Assembly (NCBI GenBank): GCA_021234155.1
Contig: JAJEKV010000006.1
Span: 28,624,271-28,688,270, forward strand
Direction of reading: 5' to 3'
Source of the DNA: Isoetes taiwanensis
Taxonomy: Eukaryota > Streptophyta > Lycopodiopsida > Isoetales > Isoetaceae
Length of the DNA: 64,000 bases
Below, piece after piece: positions 1 to 12,474 of this stretch. A program made the translations under genes and the position numbers. Under the pieces are notes generated by a model. That model worked only from the letters and a program-made list of their open reading frames with translations. It searched no databases and was not told the DNA's origin. The first letter of the stretch is position 1. Every line of letters starts with the position of its first letter.

Positions 1-64
1 CAATTAAGTGAATTGGAATCTAACAAGATTAAAAGAATGAGCCAAAATTTTTCCAAGTGAGGTG

Positions 65-314
65 GTCTCACTCCTTTTCGGCACAGTGTGAGAACTAAAT
101 TTTAGTTTTGAAGCGGGGGCATGTGAGACATCGAAACAGAACACCAAAACATGATGAATTTGGGAAAAAATAGCGTGGTAAGGCTAGTTCTAAGGTAGGA
201 ATTAGTTAGAATAGCATGTTTTAATTACCAAAAACCCTAGAAATGTATGAGATCTCACATTTCGGCACAGTGCATAAAACTAAATTTTAGTTTTGAGCGG
301 TATAAAGTTGTGAA
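65..314 (+). repeat. Pair of stem-loop repeats, copy A (first pair)
   Basis: Two imperfect inverted repeats of about 65 bp each (65-129 and about 250-314). The outer arms read GTCTCA ... TGAGAC and the inner arms are AAACTAAA/TTTAGTTTT. They correspond to 27,268-27,333 and 27,454-27,515 in copy B. The outer-arm bases are more degenerate here than in the second pair. Confidence 0.6.
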
Positions 315-416
315 CCAATAAATAGAAAAAATCTGAAATAAGTATAAGTTTTAACTAAGTTGGTGCCTTAGCATGTTAAATGGAGCAACTTGAGTTTTGA
401 CCTAAAATTCCCCAAG

Positions 417-426
417 CTATAAATAG
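417..426 (+). promoter_or_regulatory. TATA box of first internal unit, copy A
   Basis: CTATAAATAG lies about 110 bp before an ATG (527) and just downstream of the first stem-loop pair. The same arrangement recurs at 27,618 in copy B. Promoter function is inferred from motif and position only. Confidence 0.4.
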
Positions 427-526
427 ATGTAGAACCCCCCTCATTTTTAGGTCCCGACCCTAGAAATCCGCTCTTCCCAATTTAAGAATCTTTTGAAACT
501 TTCATCGATCCCGATCCAGTAAAAGC

Positions 527-1700
527 ATGGCGAACCAAGCAGGCCCGCAAAGGAGCGTCGCCAGTGAGGCTCCCCGGTATGCCCGAGGCCAGGAGATCAT
601 TGGGAAGATGCTTAAGTGAGAGGCTCATGAGGGAGTCATTAAGCCGGACGAGGGAAGCGGGGACACATCCCCGGCGATCGATGTCTTGGTCAATGGCCGG
701 AGGGCGGGGCGAGAGCCACATCACCCGACCTCCATGGGCCCGAGGAGGCGAGGGAGGTGTATGAAAAAAAATAAGCGGAGATCCAGCGGCGAGGAGCGGC
801 GAAGACCATTCGAAGCAGCCCACGGAGATCCCTCGGCGGGGATGAGGCGGTGGCAGGTCTGGAAGCCGGCAGCGAGACCTTAGAAGGTTCATGAAAAAGC
901 GAGAAAAGCCGGCAGGGAAAGAAAAACAGACAAAAAAGAGGAAAAGGGAGGAGGATCAAGCATTAACCAAGGAGAGGAAGGAAGTGGCCGCCAAAAGAAA
1001 AGGAGCCGAACCCCAAGATGATCATCAAGGAGGCAGCAACCCGGTGAACCTCGAACCCCTCAGAGCGACTCTTGATGAAGATTTTAACCCTAATGCTGCA
1101 GGTGGGAGCTCTTCTAAGCACCAGGCGGACGGCGGGAAGTACGAGCAGCCCGGCAGAGCAAAACCCGGCAAGATCAGTCTTGAAGCCCCTGAATACCAGG
1201 CATGGGATAGAAAAAACAACCCTGACCTGCGAAGCCTAAATCCTGCCCGGAGGTGAAGATTTATGAGAGAGATGATGAGAACCGCAGAAGCATATATGAA
1301 GAAGTGGGAGGCCTCTGACAAATACTATGAAAAAAGCGAGTTGCGTTAAGTCGAGGAGGCGACCAGCAAAACAGACCCTAAAACATACCACGAAGCCCAA
1401 GGTTCCCAAGCCACCAAAAAAAAGCTAATAGGAAGGAGGTGGAGAGGAGAAGCTAAGGGAGATTAGACACTTCAGTAGCGCCTCTGGTCTCCTAATTCCC
1501 GTGCCCCCCTTAAACCGGTTGGTGCGAGAAGTGATCTGAGCCCTCTGAAACGGACTTTAGAGTCCGCGGACGGCTGGCTGGCGGCAATGCAAAGAGGCGG
1601 TGAGGCAAAGATAGTGCAACATTTTGAGGATTCAACAACTTTTACCTTTATTCCGTAAGCGGGTAACCCTAATCTGACAAGACATGAGTCTTGCGAGCGT
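527..1700 (+). pseudogene. Accessory ORF alpha, copy A (frameshifted)
   Basis: This is the counterpart of the ORF starting at 27,729 in copy B. It starts at an ATG after a TATA box and leader, and the readable peptides are very rich in Lys, Arg and Glu (for example 891-1256). The frame is broken many times. It ends near an AT-rich tail (about 1,720-1,800) shared with copy B. I do not recognise the protein. It may be a gag-like or nucleic-acid-binding accessory product, but that rests on composition alone. Confidence 0.4.
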
Positions 1701-1863
1701 AAAGGGAAAAGCCCTTAGAACTTGTTTTGTAAATAATTAAAATTTTTGTAATATAGAGCAATTTTGTGTACCTTGATTACATAAACTTGATTAATTAGAG
1801 TAAATTAATAAGTTTTAGCTTTTATTTCAGTGAAATAGGACATTTGCAAGCGAAAGACATGAT

Positions 1864-2120
1864 GTCTCCACATTTCGGCGCAGTCGCCAAAACTAAAGTT
1901 AGTTTTGAGCGAAATAAAATGAACCTAATAAACTTGACCAAAAAACAGCTCAAATCGACCAAATAAAGGGGTCAATTCTACCTGATTTGATGAGCCCATC
2001 ACCCTTACACCATTAGTTTACCAAAATTAGACACCTTTTTGATCGAAATGAGGTGATGTCTCACTCGCGCTTTGGTCAAAGAACTAAAGTTAGTTTTGAA
2101 GCGAAGCAAACGTGTGAGAC
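1864..2120 (+). repeat. Pair of stem-loop repeats, copy A (second pair)
   Basis: Two copies of the hairpin that is cleaner at 29,124-29,190 and 29,324-29,390 in copy B. The first (1,864-1,910) has lost most of its right arm. The second (2,058-2,120) keeps GTCTCAC ... GTGAGAC ends. Spacing between the two is about 195 bp, the same as in B. Confidence 0.6.
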
Positions 2121-2308
2121 CTCTTACCATTTCTTCACCCGGGACTTGTCAAAGTCACCTTCAACCTATTGCATAGCATCTTTTAGGTAATCTAGCCTTG
2201 TTCAAGCATCTCATATAGTCCTCAAACTCCCATTTTGACCTCGGATAGGCTAGAATTACCCAATCCTAGAAATTTTCAAGTCATCCAAAATTAGGGTTTT
2301 CCCCTTTT

Positions 2309-2318
2309 CTATAAATAG
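2309..2318 (+). promoter_or_regulatory. TATA box of second internal unit, copy A
   Basis: The motif CTATAAATAG follows the second hairpin pair and precedes an ATG at 2,432. The same layout is seen at 29,580 in copy B. Function is inferred. Confidence 0.4.
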
Positions 2319-2431
2319 ACCCCTCATTTCTCGGATAGCACCCTACAAATGCTGCTCCTGCCCTCCTCGCCGATTTCTCAACTCCACGAGCTCTTTGCAA
2401 CCGTTTATTACCCCTCTTACGCAATTAATCA

Positions 2432-3950
2432 ATGACAACCGATTTCCCCGGATGAGTGCAGCGCCCGGCGCTCATCTTCTTTCGAGCCGGCGTCGACCAA
2501 ATCTTCCAGATCTTCGGGGAAGGAGGTAGATGTCAAGCAACCTTACCGCGACCCGGCTTATAGTAGAGTCTTGGCCGAGTTCCAAGCTAGGGTAGGAACC
2601 CGGGCTAGTGCAACTCCCCCTTGTGTAGGCCTATTTTGTTCCTAGGCAGGTCCACGGCGACATTAGGCGATGTCGAGAACATCGCCAAATACCCCTCAAA
2701 ACAAGGCGCACCGCTTTTGAGCCAATGGTCCCTAGCGTCAGGCGGGACCAAGTACTTCTCTTTCAACAACGCCAGCGGCAATCTTTCTCACCCACCGTGC
2801 CCGAACACCAGGTGAAACCTCCATTCCCCATGGGCGTGGACCCATTAGCCATAGCAGTGGAACAATGGCTCCTCACCGGTATGAGCGGGGGCTAGGAAGG
2901 AAAGGAAGACTTCGGATGAACATGAATCAGAAGAGAAGACTATGTCGAGCTCGACCAGTGAGGAGGAGGAGCCCGGCTGACAAGCGGCCCGAGGTGGCAA
3001 GACTTGGCTGGGAGACTCTGAGGAGTCAGCGCCACCACCCGGGTTAGGCATCCGCAAGCCTAGCTCCCCATTATTGTAGAAGGTGAGGAGTTTTACGCTC
3101 CTGAAAGTGACATTCAAAACCTCGGGAGTGCAGGGAAAGTCGCAGGCCGAAGAGTTCTTTTGCACCAACTCGAAGAAGCGGACTTGGGCGACTTCATCGT
3201 CAGGAGCCGACTTCCCCTCAGTAAGGCAGAGCGGGAGAGTTTACCTCGACATCAAGCCTCTGGCTGCAACATCCCGGGCAGATTATGGAAGCCCGGAGAC
3301 AAAGGCAGAACAAAGCTACAGCCGGAGGAAAGTTCACTTGCTCTTGAGGAGCAGAGATGGGGATCGGTATGCGACCTCAAACATCCTAGCGGTAAGCTTT
3401 CGTCCCATGACACCTCCCGGGGAGGGCAGTAGTTCGACCTGGGAGGGAGCCCGGCCAGCGGTCGGGGACTTCTGAGGGGAGCTCACCACGGTGGAGGTTG
3501 ATGACTTGAGGCGGGGAACCGGCGGGCTCATAAAGTGGCAGGGACGAAGTCACCATAGCGACCAGTGCGCTTCTGGTATTACACTTGCTGGCGTGGATGG
3601 AAGAATAAGCGGTAATCCACGCAAGTTCACCCAGTGGCGAGGAAGTTGTTGCTGATTGCACTCTACCGGATTCAGCGGCATCGGTTGCCCTTAATCTGGT
3701 ATGCAATCACGGTGAAGAGGCGGTAGCATCGGCGTCTTCGACTTAGCCATACCTTCACGGCGAGCAAAGGCAAGGCGGTGGCAATGACTTATACCTCCCG
3801 CATGAGGAATAGAAGATTTGGCAAAGAGCATTACAGGGTGGATCTCCAGCCAATGTCCTTAGGAACTTGGGCCATTCATTGGGAACAGCCAAGTGAAAAA
3901 GTTCCTGGAGGATAATCCATCTTACCGGCAGCAGCAGATGATTAGCCGTA
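2432..3950 (+). pseudogene. Accessory ORF beta, copy A (frameshifted)
   Basis: Counterpart of the ORF beginning at 29,701 in copy B. It is followed, as in B, by an AT-rich segment (about 3,955-4,020) that resembles a 3' UTR. Frames are broken throughout. Short stretches matching B (ADLGDFIV/DLDDFIA type, and a Glu/Asp-rich patch) show it is the same gene. The function is unknown. Confidence 0.4.
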
Positions 3951-5419
3951 GTTGTAATTTTTGTATTAAGCGTAATATAAAATATAAATATAATATTCTT
4001 TTACTATAAATGTTTGTTGATATATTTTGTGTCCCCAACCATGCCAACAAACATAAATAATGCAAGAAAACAAGGAAAACTAACCATATAGCTATGAACC
4101 ACTTGTGTATATGCGGCTAGAGGCCTAAGCGCGGGAGAACGACAAGCTGCGGGACTTATAGAGGAACAGAGTCGCCAGGCCGCCGAGACAAGGATCACAG
4201 CAGAAGAATTTGGACAAATGACCCCAAGAAGAAATATAATAAAATGAGGACCTCCTGAACGGTCAAAACTTTACTAAGCGCCCTAGCGAGGTTCGGTGGA
4301 TTAGCAGCCCAAGCTATGCATCAGCTCAGGAACAATTGGTAGAGACAAAAGAAAGCAAGAGAGAAGGTCCCAGCTCGGACTCCTCAAACTCAACTTCGGT
4401 CGATTTCGGTCGAGGAAGAAGCGAGAACAAATCCGAAGCGGTGAAAAGCGAGAAAACGGACCGGACGACAAAGGACACAAGAACCATTCTGGAAGAAAGT
4501 AGACTGCATTGGGAAATCATTTGGAAAGGCCCGGAAGCTTCGAAGGCAGATTCGGTGAGAAACAGTCGAACGGAGGCGAGAGGAAACGGCAACGGATAAA
4601 CGAATCAATAATGCCCTATAGTATGAAAAGGATAAAATAAAAGCGAGAATTGTGAACTGAAGAACAGCATTTAGGGAAGGGCTATGCCAGGCTCATAATA
4701 GCGAGGGATGCTGAGGTTCAAAGTTTATAAAGCCTAGCCAAATTACGTTCAAGAGAGCACAAAGTCGGTATGATGCAGCTGATTCGAGGTTGCGGCAAGG
4801 CAACAAATCGATCTGAGAAATACGGAGGAAGGAATTCATGAGGCTAAGGTTGTATGTGCCAAAGTTAGGGGAAGCATCGGTGGAAAGCTACATTGAAAGG
4901 TCACGAGATAGGGAGATCCGCAAGCAGCAGGGCAATAAACCTAGAAACGATATAAAATGAGTCAAGGCAACCAGCTTGCAAAGGCAGGACCCTCAGGAAT
5001 AAGCGGGCAAGGCGGCGGTATTACAAGAATAAAACAAAGGCAGCGGTTTTAGCCGGTGTATTGACGGAATGACTAGAGCCCCATATAATTGTGGCAATCA
5101 AGGGAAGCGGCGAGGAAAAGCGGTGTCCTTCAAAGACAAGCGAGGAAGGGTGAAACTACTCCATGATCGCGATCCTTTACCGCGAGGCCATGCAAAGAGG
5201 AAAGAAACTGAGTGCATAAGCGGCTTTGCTTGAGTGTTTCAATGAGGCCATAGAGACGTGGCTGCCCATATGTCATGAGTGCGGCGCTGCGAGTTGGAGA
5301 TTAGGACACTGCAATACGACGACTGACGGCGGAGGCCCATGACTACATTAGGTGGTCTCTTATCTTTGCGCAGATACGAGCAAGCGAGCCGGTATAAAGT
5401 ATTTCCACGATGGGAAGGC

Positions 5420-8400
5420 CAAGGCCAAGTCATTTATAGTCACGAATGGGTCGGAAGTAGCCATAACTTTGCATCCCAAGAATGGTTCCAAATGTTGAAG
5501 TTGAAACCATTAAAGTCAAAAGCCAAGGCCCGTTGTCTTAGCAAATGGAGGCGGTAAGGCGACTGGCGAATTAAAGAATCAGCACTTTGACATCGACTTG
5601 CAGTTAAGATCGGATAGGGGCAAGTAATGGGCATCGGCAAATACGATTTGATAATAGGTATGGAGTACCTTGGACCAGTGAGGCCATTATTGATTGTGGA
5701 AGCGGAAGGTGACCTTCCCAACACCCCCGGCAAGATCATTGAATACTTAATTAAAAGTTGTTCCCCATGTCTTCTAATATTTGTTCAAGTGCATCAGAGT
5801 GAGCCAAGTGGCATACATCTTCAAGCTTGAGATTAGTGAGCGGAAGGAAGGAAAGAAAAGCCGACAAAGATGCTAAGACAAGTTGATCCGCGGAGTTCCG
5901 CAAGCCTCTTTCGATAGGGTAGCTCCCTCCTTATAGGGCTTTTCGAACCGACAACACTCGGCAACAACAAAACCGACTCCATATAGAATGACAACCCGGG
6001 GAGTTGTCGAACTAAAAGCGATTCGCGAGGCTGCTCGACCTAGGTTTCATTAGACCTAGTGTCTCGCCGTTTGGAGGCGCCCATTCTTTTGTCAAGAAGA
6101 AGGATGGATCTTTGAGGATGTGCATAGACTATGACCGGTTGAATAAGCACACCATTAAAACAAGTATCGCTTCAAGATCGGACGACTTGATGGATCCTTC
6201 AAAGAGCAAAGATCTTCTCCAAAATGTGGAAAGGTGGGGTTATCATCGAATCTGGGATAAAGGAAGATATCCACAAAGGCCTTGACGTATGGGCATTATG
6301 AGTTCCACCGGTAATGCCTTTAACATCAAATGCCCCATAGCGTTCATGAGGCTCATGAGCGATATCTTCGAGGAGTTCGAGGACACCTTTGTGATTGTTT
6401 TCTTTGATGACATTTTGGTGTATAGCAGATCCTTGAAAACCGCAATTGCAACAAGAGAGAAGGTTGCTAAGAAAGTTGAAGGAAGGCACCGGTTGTCGCC
6501 AAGTTGTCAGTGCCGCCATAGCGAAGAAGGTGGAACAACGGTCATGTGATCAGCCGAAGAGCATCGGCGGACCTGCCAAGATTGAGCGATGATTCGATGG
6601 CCCGTGTAGAAGAATGTCTGCAATTCAGTTTTCGGTCTAGCGAGATTTCTGAGTTAAATTGAGAACTTTGCTAAAATGGTAGGCGGATTAACGAGACAGC
6701 GAGGCTGAAGAATGCGAAAAGGTGGGTGGAAAAACATTGGCACAAAGCCCAAAAGGGGTTTGAATTGTTGAAGAAATACGGCGGCGATTGTCTTGACCAC
6801 GGACGGGAGAAAGATAAGCAGCAGTCTTGATAAAGATAGCTCTGGTCGCGATTATATGCAAGAAAAGGCGTGTGGTAGCTGATATATGATTCGAGGAAGA
6901 TGAGCGGCTGGCGAACTGGCGCTACCGCGCCTGACCAGTAGCTGAGTTGTTCGGGGCATTAAGAATATGACACTATCTCTTGGGAAGGAAGTTCCGGTGG
7001 ATCCGAACCATCGAGCCTCAATATGTATTCCAACCACACCTTAATCGATGCGGCCCGGAGATGGATGGAGTTCCTCGAAGAATATGACTTTGATATGGTC
7101 TAATAGGAAACTCAATGTGGTAGCGAGATGGCTTTCAAGGCATCCCACGATAACTAGAGTGCATTACAGCAGCATAATTTCAGCAGCTCTCGGCGACTTT
7201 GGTAGAAAGATTGAAAAGTCTTTGCCAATGGATGTAGATTCCGGGGAAGTATGGGCAAGCCTCTCTAAAGAGGCTAGAAACGGAGAATAAAAAAAGCGGG
7301 AAACCTTCAAGCATTTTAAGAAAGGAAGGCAACTATTATATCATAAGGACAAGTTGTGCGTACCGAATCATCGGTGGTAAAGAAATTGATCCTCCATGAC
7401 AACTTGTGACCCAATAGGCGGCCATGCCGGGATTCATGAAAACATATTTCAAAATCGCGCTGGCCGGCTATTATTGGCGAATGAAAAGCGGGTATCTAGC
7501 TACATCAAGAATAATCGGCTATGCCGGCGACGGCGAACAACTCCGAATTCAGGGGCACTAGAGCCATTAGCGGTGCAAATGCCAAATGGGAGGTCATCGG
7601 CATGGATTTCATCATCTGAGACTCCCAAAAAGGCGAGAGAGCAAGATATACCTTGATGGTAGTGATGGAACAAGTTGTCGAAGATGGCACATTTGTGCCT
7701 TGCGGGACAGTCATCTGGCTATGGATCTGACCGCTCTTCACCAAAGAGATCTTGAGAGCTTCATGGCATGCCAAGGAGATTATCTCAGACGAGAGTCCAG
7801 AAGTTCTTGAGTGCCTTTTAGCAAGACCTGCTCTTTCGCGGCGATTGAGACCAAGCTATCCATGAAACGCGGCGTATCATCCTCAGAACCGGATGGCGGG
7901 CGGAAGGACAACGGAATCTTAGAAGACATGCTCTGAAACTATGCGGAATAAGCAAAGTATGTGGGAAGAATTTATTCCTTGAGTGGGTTTGCATACAATA
8001 GCACTGGCGAGGAATCATCCCAAATGTGCGCCATTTATGATCAATTATGGCTATCAGTGCTTAACTCGGACACTTATTTCTTCACAGTGTCAAAAGTAGA
8101 AGTTCCTTGTGAGATGAGCGATATCGCGGCTTCGTGGAAGAAGTTGAGTTATCTGCTAGCGGCAAGAAGTCGTCGAGAAAAGAGCATCGTAAAACAAACA
8201 TCGAGCAGTCGAGAGAGTTCAAAGTTGGAGATGATGTATGGCTCAAGATCAAGGTGAAGCTTGATGACTCATGATTGGCAATTGCAAGCTTGCTCCAAGG
8301 TGGTTTGGACCTTCGAGAATAATCAAAGTAGGTAATCAATCACACTACAAGTTGGAATTGCCGGCACACCTAAAAGATTCATAAGGTCTTACGTAAGTTT

Positions 8401-8475
8401 GTTGAAAGAAGCATACTCCAAATCGAGGCAGAAGTCTTGAACCGCATAGCGTTATTTGAAATAGCGAGAAGGGGT
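5420..8475 (+). pseudogene. Degraded pol (protease-RT-RNase H-integrase) of copy A
   Basis: Colinear with 32,830-35,940 of copy B. Protease-region text ([26 protein letters not shown]) is seen at 5,490-5,690. RT pieces lie at 5,990-6,550 and include [11 protein letters not shown] near 6,400. RNase H and integrase pieces run from about 6,960 to 8,475. No continuous frame exceeds about 90 codons. Compared with B, many CAG/CTG triplets read CG, CGG or CCG. It ends at an assembly gap. Confidence 0.8.
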
Positions 8476-8478
8476 NNN
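8476..8478. other. Assembly gap (NNN)
   Basis: Three Ns mark a join. The retroelement match stops here, and the sequence after the gap does not resemble the element's 3' end. The true distance and adjacency across the gap are unknown. Confidence 0.95.
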
Positions 8479-10744
8479 AAAGACGTATATAGAGGGTACA
8501 TGTGATCTTGTGCATGCACATGGCGCATATCCACGTGGGCAAAGCTCCATCCCTTGGAACTCAGTCCCTCTCGAACAATAATGTTGACTTCAAATCTTCA
8601 TTTACTTTAATGCTATTATCTTCGATCAGGTTTACTCAGGCCCATCACCAAAGAAACAGTAGAAACTTATGAAGCGGGGCGAAACGGCAAAGAATATCCA
8701 TGTCAACCTAGGCCTATCATATTCTCTTTTTTTTTTTTTTTATTCTTAATTATAGTGTGGGCACTAAGACACATAAGTAGATGTGACCAACCTAACTAAT
8801 CAAGACGCAGACAATTCTATGGGGCTAAAGCACAATGCAAAGTTGATTGTTGTTGTCGTATAAAACAACTATTTTCATGTCTTCTTTATTTTTGGGAGCA
8901 ACCTAGTTGTTAAATGTCGTTCTTTTAACGTGATAGAATCATATAAGAAGATAAACGCTTTTATAGATATTAAGAGGCTACTTGGTCTATAAGAGTCATA
9001 AGTGACACCAACAGCATTGGTGAAGCATATATTAGGAGGAAACTAAAGATAAAGGATAAAACAAATACAACCCTAAAGAGGTCATGATGGATAAGATAAG
9101 ACCAATATGCATTGATCAACAACATAGACCTAGTGTATTTGTTTTGCAAAATCAGTAGTTATGGCTCTGGTTTATGACCTTTTAGAAAAAGGTTGAAGGG
9201 ACATCTTAAAAGAGTTCATCAAATTTTCTACTTTTATTTTAGCATTGAATTGGTGTTCATCTTTGGTAAATAACAATTCTTTCACTTTAAATACCGGGAA
9301 ACTAATATAGAATGGGTTATAGAGATGTTTATAATGTTAATCGTGGGCCTAATATAAATTGGTTTATCAACTGAATCTTTTCCTTGATGACAAATCAAGA
9401 AGCGTGATTTATAATTGTGCGCATGTTAACATTATTAGTGCACAGTTCAAAGAGACATTTCACTCATTGCAAAGGTCTAAAAAAGTTAAAAGGAGGGCTC
9501 TATAGAAAGGGTAAAGTCATAGATATGAAATGAACATGTCAATCAAATACGGCCGTGATTGTATGTCGAAGCTACGGTGGTTGAAATGGCAAGTCCTAAT
9601 TAATTCCAGTACCTACAAACTTCCAAAGTGTTGATACTATGTACAATAAATCATGCATGTATAGTCATGGTCAAGTTCATTCCCTACAAATAGGTACATG
9701 ATGAAGTTTCACTCAATGAAATACATTCCACAAGGTGCTCTCAGAGATATCTGGTGAGGGATTATGCTAGGTGGATGAGAAATCATTAAATAAAAGTCTA
9801 GATGCTGTGAAAAGTATATGTATACTCTGTTTGTCGTCTTGCGAATTGTTTATACACAAGGGCAATACTTGCATCCAGTTGATGGGAAAAAATTTGCTGG
9901 GTTGTAGTATACGTGCTGCCAGCACAAGATAGAGGAACAGCCGGGTCAAAATACGCAGCAACACCACATGATAATAGGTATTGGTCGCTGGAACGAACAA
10001 AGGCAATTACGAGGAAGAAAAAAGAGGGCTATGCGTGACGCATACGGGTGCAAATTAGACGGGAAAGGTTATCCGAAAAAGTCACCGAAAATGAGGAAGT
10101 GAGAGCAGACACAAAAAGTGTATAGAGAAGGATAAGTAGTTTTAACGTGCAGAGAGTCTGAAATGGTCTATTAGACAAGGCACCTTCCTCTTCAGTGAAG
10201 GGAGAGCCATTATGGGCAAAAAAAAGTTTTTTATATCCACTAGGGCAAGGAGAAAACTTCAGGCAAAGAAGACATATACTATAGTTGTATTTTTAAGAAT
10301 CCCGCTCAAAACCAGCTTGGAATAAATACAAAGGGGACGATTGAATCCAACTTGAAATAAAATACAATGGACCAGTAGATCTAACTTGAAATAAAACACA
10401 ATGGACCAGTAGATTTAACTGGAAATAAAAACACAGTGGTGAGATAGGAACTAGCAAAGAAAAGAAAGAATGAATAAGGAAATGAATGCATAATTATAAT
10501 GTACCCCATAACTTCTTATAATGACCAGTATTTTACATTTAGCCGTTGAATTAATGGTTTTTCTACAAAAACTACGAAAACCAATAGGCTTATGTGCCAA
10601 AAAAACAAAAAACGCCTTACATTGTGAGATAAACATTGTGAAAAAATGTCCACGTGTTTAAATGAAAGTTGGAACCAAACATTACTAAAACCAATTAATA
10701 AAACAAATTCAATGACGTGTCTGCAGCATTTTTTATTTTTATAT
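8479..10744. other. Intergenic stretch, no gene seen
   Basis: AT-rich sequence with a poly-T run near 8,728-8,743. ORFs are short and carry no recognisable domain. The only clear structure is the short tandem repeat at 10,316-10,440. Confidence 0.5.
10316..10440. repeat. Tandem repeat, about 37-bp unit x3
   Basis: Three imperfect units contain AAATAAAA-CACAATGG and ACCAGTAGAT. The second and third units are nearly identical. Confidence 0.7.
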
Positions 10745-11145
10745 TTAATTCCAGCAATGCTGAAAATATTTTATATCTAAAATGACGTGTCGCTTCTCTT
10801 CCTGCCCTTTATATTCTTCCCCTTTCCTCGGCTTATTTTTTCTCCTCTCCTCCGGTCGAAGATTTGAGCGCTTCAATCCGCCAGGATCTCCATATGAGGC
10901 TTCGCATTCTGCCACAGATCCGGGCGCACCGCCTCTTCGGGTCAAATCCGTTTCGAAAACCATGCCCTATTCTGCCAGATCGTCTTTCCCGTTAAAAGCT
11001 GCCAAGAAATTTTTCAATCCGAAGATAAAGCTTCTAGATCCTTCTCAATCATTCTTGGTCCCCCAATTCCTTCATCCTCGCGCTTGCCGGAGCAATCCCC
11101 TTTCCAATTCATAAGCCTAAAATATTTGAATATCAAATACCATTT

Positions 11146-12474
11146 TTGGATGATTGTAGGCAATTTTTGCCCGATTTTGTTTATCAGTTTAATAATCAGC
11201 AAGATTCAGGGCAATTTGTGCTTCCAGTTCTTCAAGGAAGCCAGAGTACTAAAGCGAAAGTTGCAGAAGATCATACCGGGGATCCACTACGGTGGTCTGT
11301 TAATCAATTCAGAGCGGATTTTTCCTTCTGTAAAGAAATCTCCATTTGGTCCTTCGTATGAAGACAAGTCCGGCAGTTGGGCGCCTTCCGCTTGTGCAAT
11401 CGGGCACAAGGCCTGTAGACAATCATTTTCCGGCGCCATGGCTGAGCGAAGGGCACACGTCTTCTCTTCTCAATGCAGAGCCGCGACGATCCGGCAAAGA
11501 ATCAGGAATGGGCCAGGAAGCAATGAATCGAAAATGATTTGGCAGCCATGCACGGTTATCGAAAATAATGGTAGCTATATAATACGATGGGAACGAAAGC
11601 AGTGATTCTGATACCGGATCGCCCAGCATTTGCCAGGCTTTCCGATACTCTGAAGGTAAAATTCGAACTGGGTTTTGAATTATTTACCCTAATTTGGACG
11701 GAATTGAGGATCAATATCTTAAACAGAGCGCGGATTCTTGTGTTTATATAGGTTTTTGGTTTTTCGGCTACACCTTCAGAAAGGATTCTGCAGAAGGTCG
11801 TAGTTCAATCGATTTGTTGAAAGAAAAATCCAGATTTATTTGCGAAGATAGCGATGCAGATTGCAGGGCGGATGTGTCCGGCGGCTTATTGTCAAGAATC
11901 TAAAATCTGCCGGATATGACGCCACCAGTTTGTAAATCGAATGGCAATCCACAGCAAAAAGTTCCGGAGGTAAACCTCCATATTAACATTTTCTTCTTAT
12001 GTTTCCGTTTGAAGATAGAATCTTTCAAATTTCTGTTTGAAACAAAGAACCCAGTTCAATCCGTCGTGTTTTAAGCAAAGAAACGGTTTTATTTTTTTTT
12101 GATTTCTGTCTGAATCAAAGACCCAAGTATTAAAACTTTAACTCTTGTTCTGTGAATCGGAAAACCCTAATATGGTTCTGGCAATGCTTTTGCGGGGATT
12201 ATGAATACATCGATGTTTTGTAACGAGCGGAGGATTGTGTGGACCTGGAATTTAGATCCCAATTTCAAAAATCGCTCGCCAATTCCGCACTACTTATCTG
12301 CGCTGAAGCAATTGCCGACTCTGTTTGTTGGGGATGCAAACAAATTGCAACAGATGACCAATTTAATGTCTGGAAACTGCAAAATGTTCTCTCAAGCAGA
12401 AATCTCTGTATCTGCCTCCCTGGAGAACCCTAGATTTATGAAAGCAATGGCTTTCCGTCTGTGAAGAGCAAACG
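11146..12474 (+). pseudogene. DUF506 (PDDEXK-like) family gene, frameshifted
   Basis: The DUF506 family is a plant-specific group with a proposed PD-(D/E)XK nuclease-like fold. Its function is poorly known. Seen across frames: KNLKSAGYDAT and VCKS (about 11,890-11,930), DYEYIDV (about 12,196-12,216), VDLEFRSQFQ (about 12,238-12,266), YLSALKQLPTLFVGDANKLQQM (12,290-12,355) and NPRFMKAMAF near the end. The order matches the family's conserved C-terminal half. A likely intron runs from a GT donor at 11,970 to about 12,194, where the expected CAG acceptor reads CGG. At least three small indels break the frame, including one apparent CCC to CC near 12,282. The 5' end is uncertain; 11,146 is the start of a plausible upstream segment. 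It is either a pseudogene or an intact gene with sequencing indels. Confidence 0.6.

Larger units (their letters stand above)
1..8475 (+). mobile_element. Truncated chromovirus (Ty3/gypsy) copy A, internal region only
   Basis: Position 1 onward matches 27,206 onward of the complete copy B, colinearly to about 35,900 of B. The copy therefore enters from beyond the left edge, and its 5' LTR is not in the window. It breaks off at the NNN gap (8,476-8,478) inside the region before the chromodomain, and no 3' LTR follows. The pol region (about 5,420-8,475) keeps the RT motifs around [11 protein letters not shown] and FFDDILVYS, plus integrase segments, but almost every frame is interrupted. The protease DSGS motif intact in copy B is unreadable here. 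Differences from B cluster at CAG/CTG sites and in homopolymers, so part of the decay may be technical. Seen: the colinear match. Inferred: same family, same orientation. Confidence 0.85.

Noticed and set aside
482-892. 136-codon minus-strand ORF
   Set aside because: It overlaps the plus-strand accessory ORF of the retroelement, is not kept in copy B, and has no domain; a shadow ORF.
11084-11605. 173-codon plus-strand ORF
   Set aside because: It overlaps the DUF506-like gene region in another frame and shows no conserved block; probably chance or a mixture of frames.
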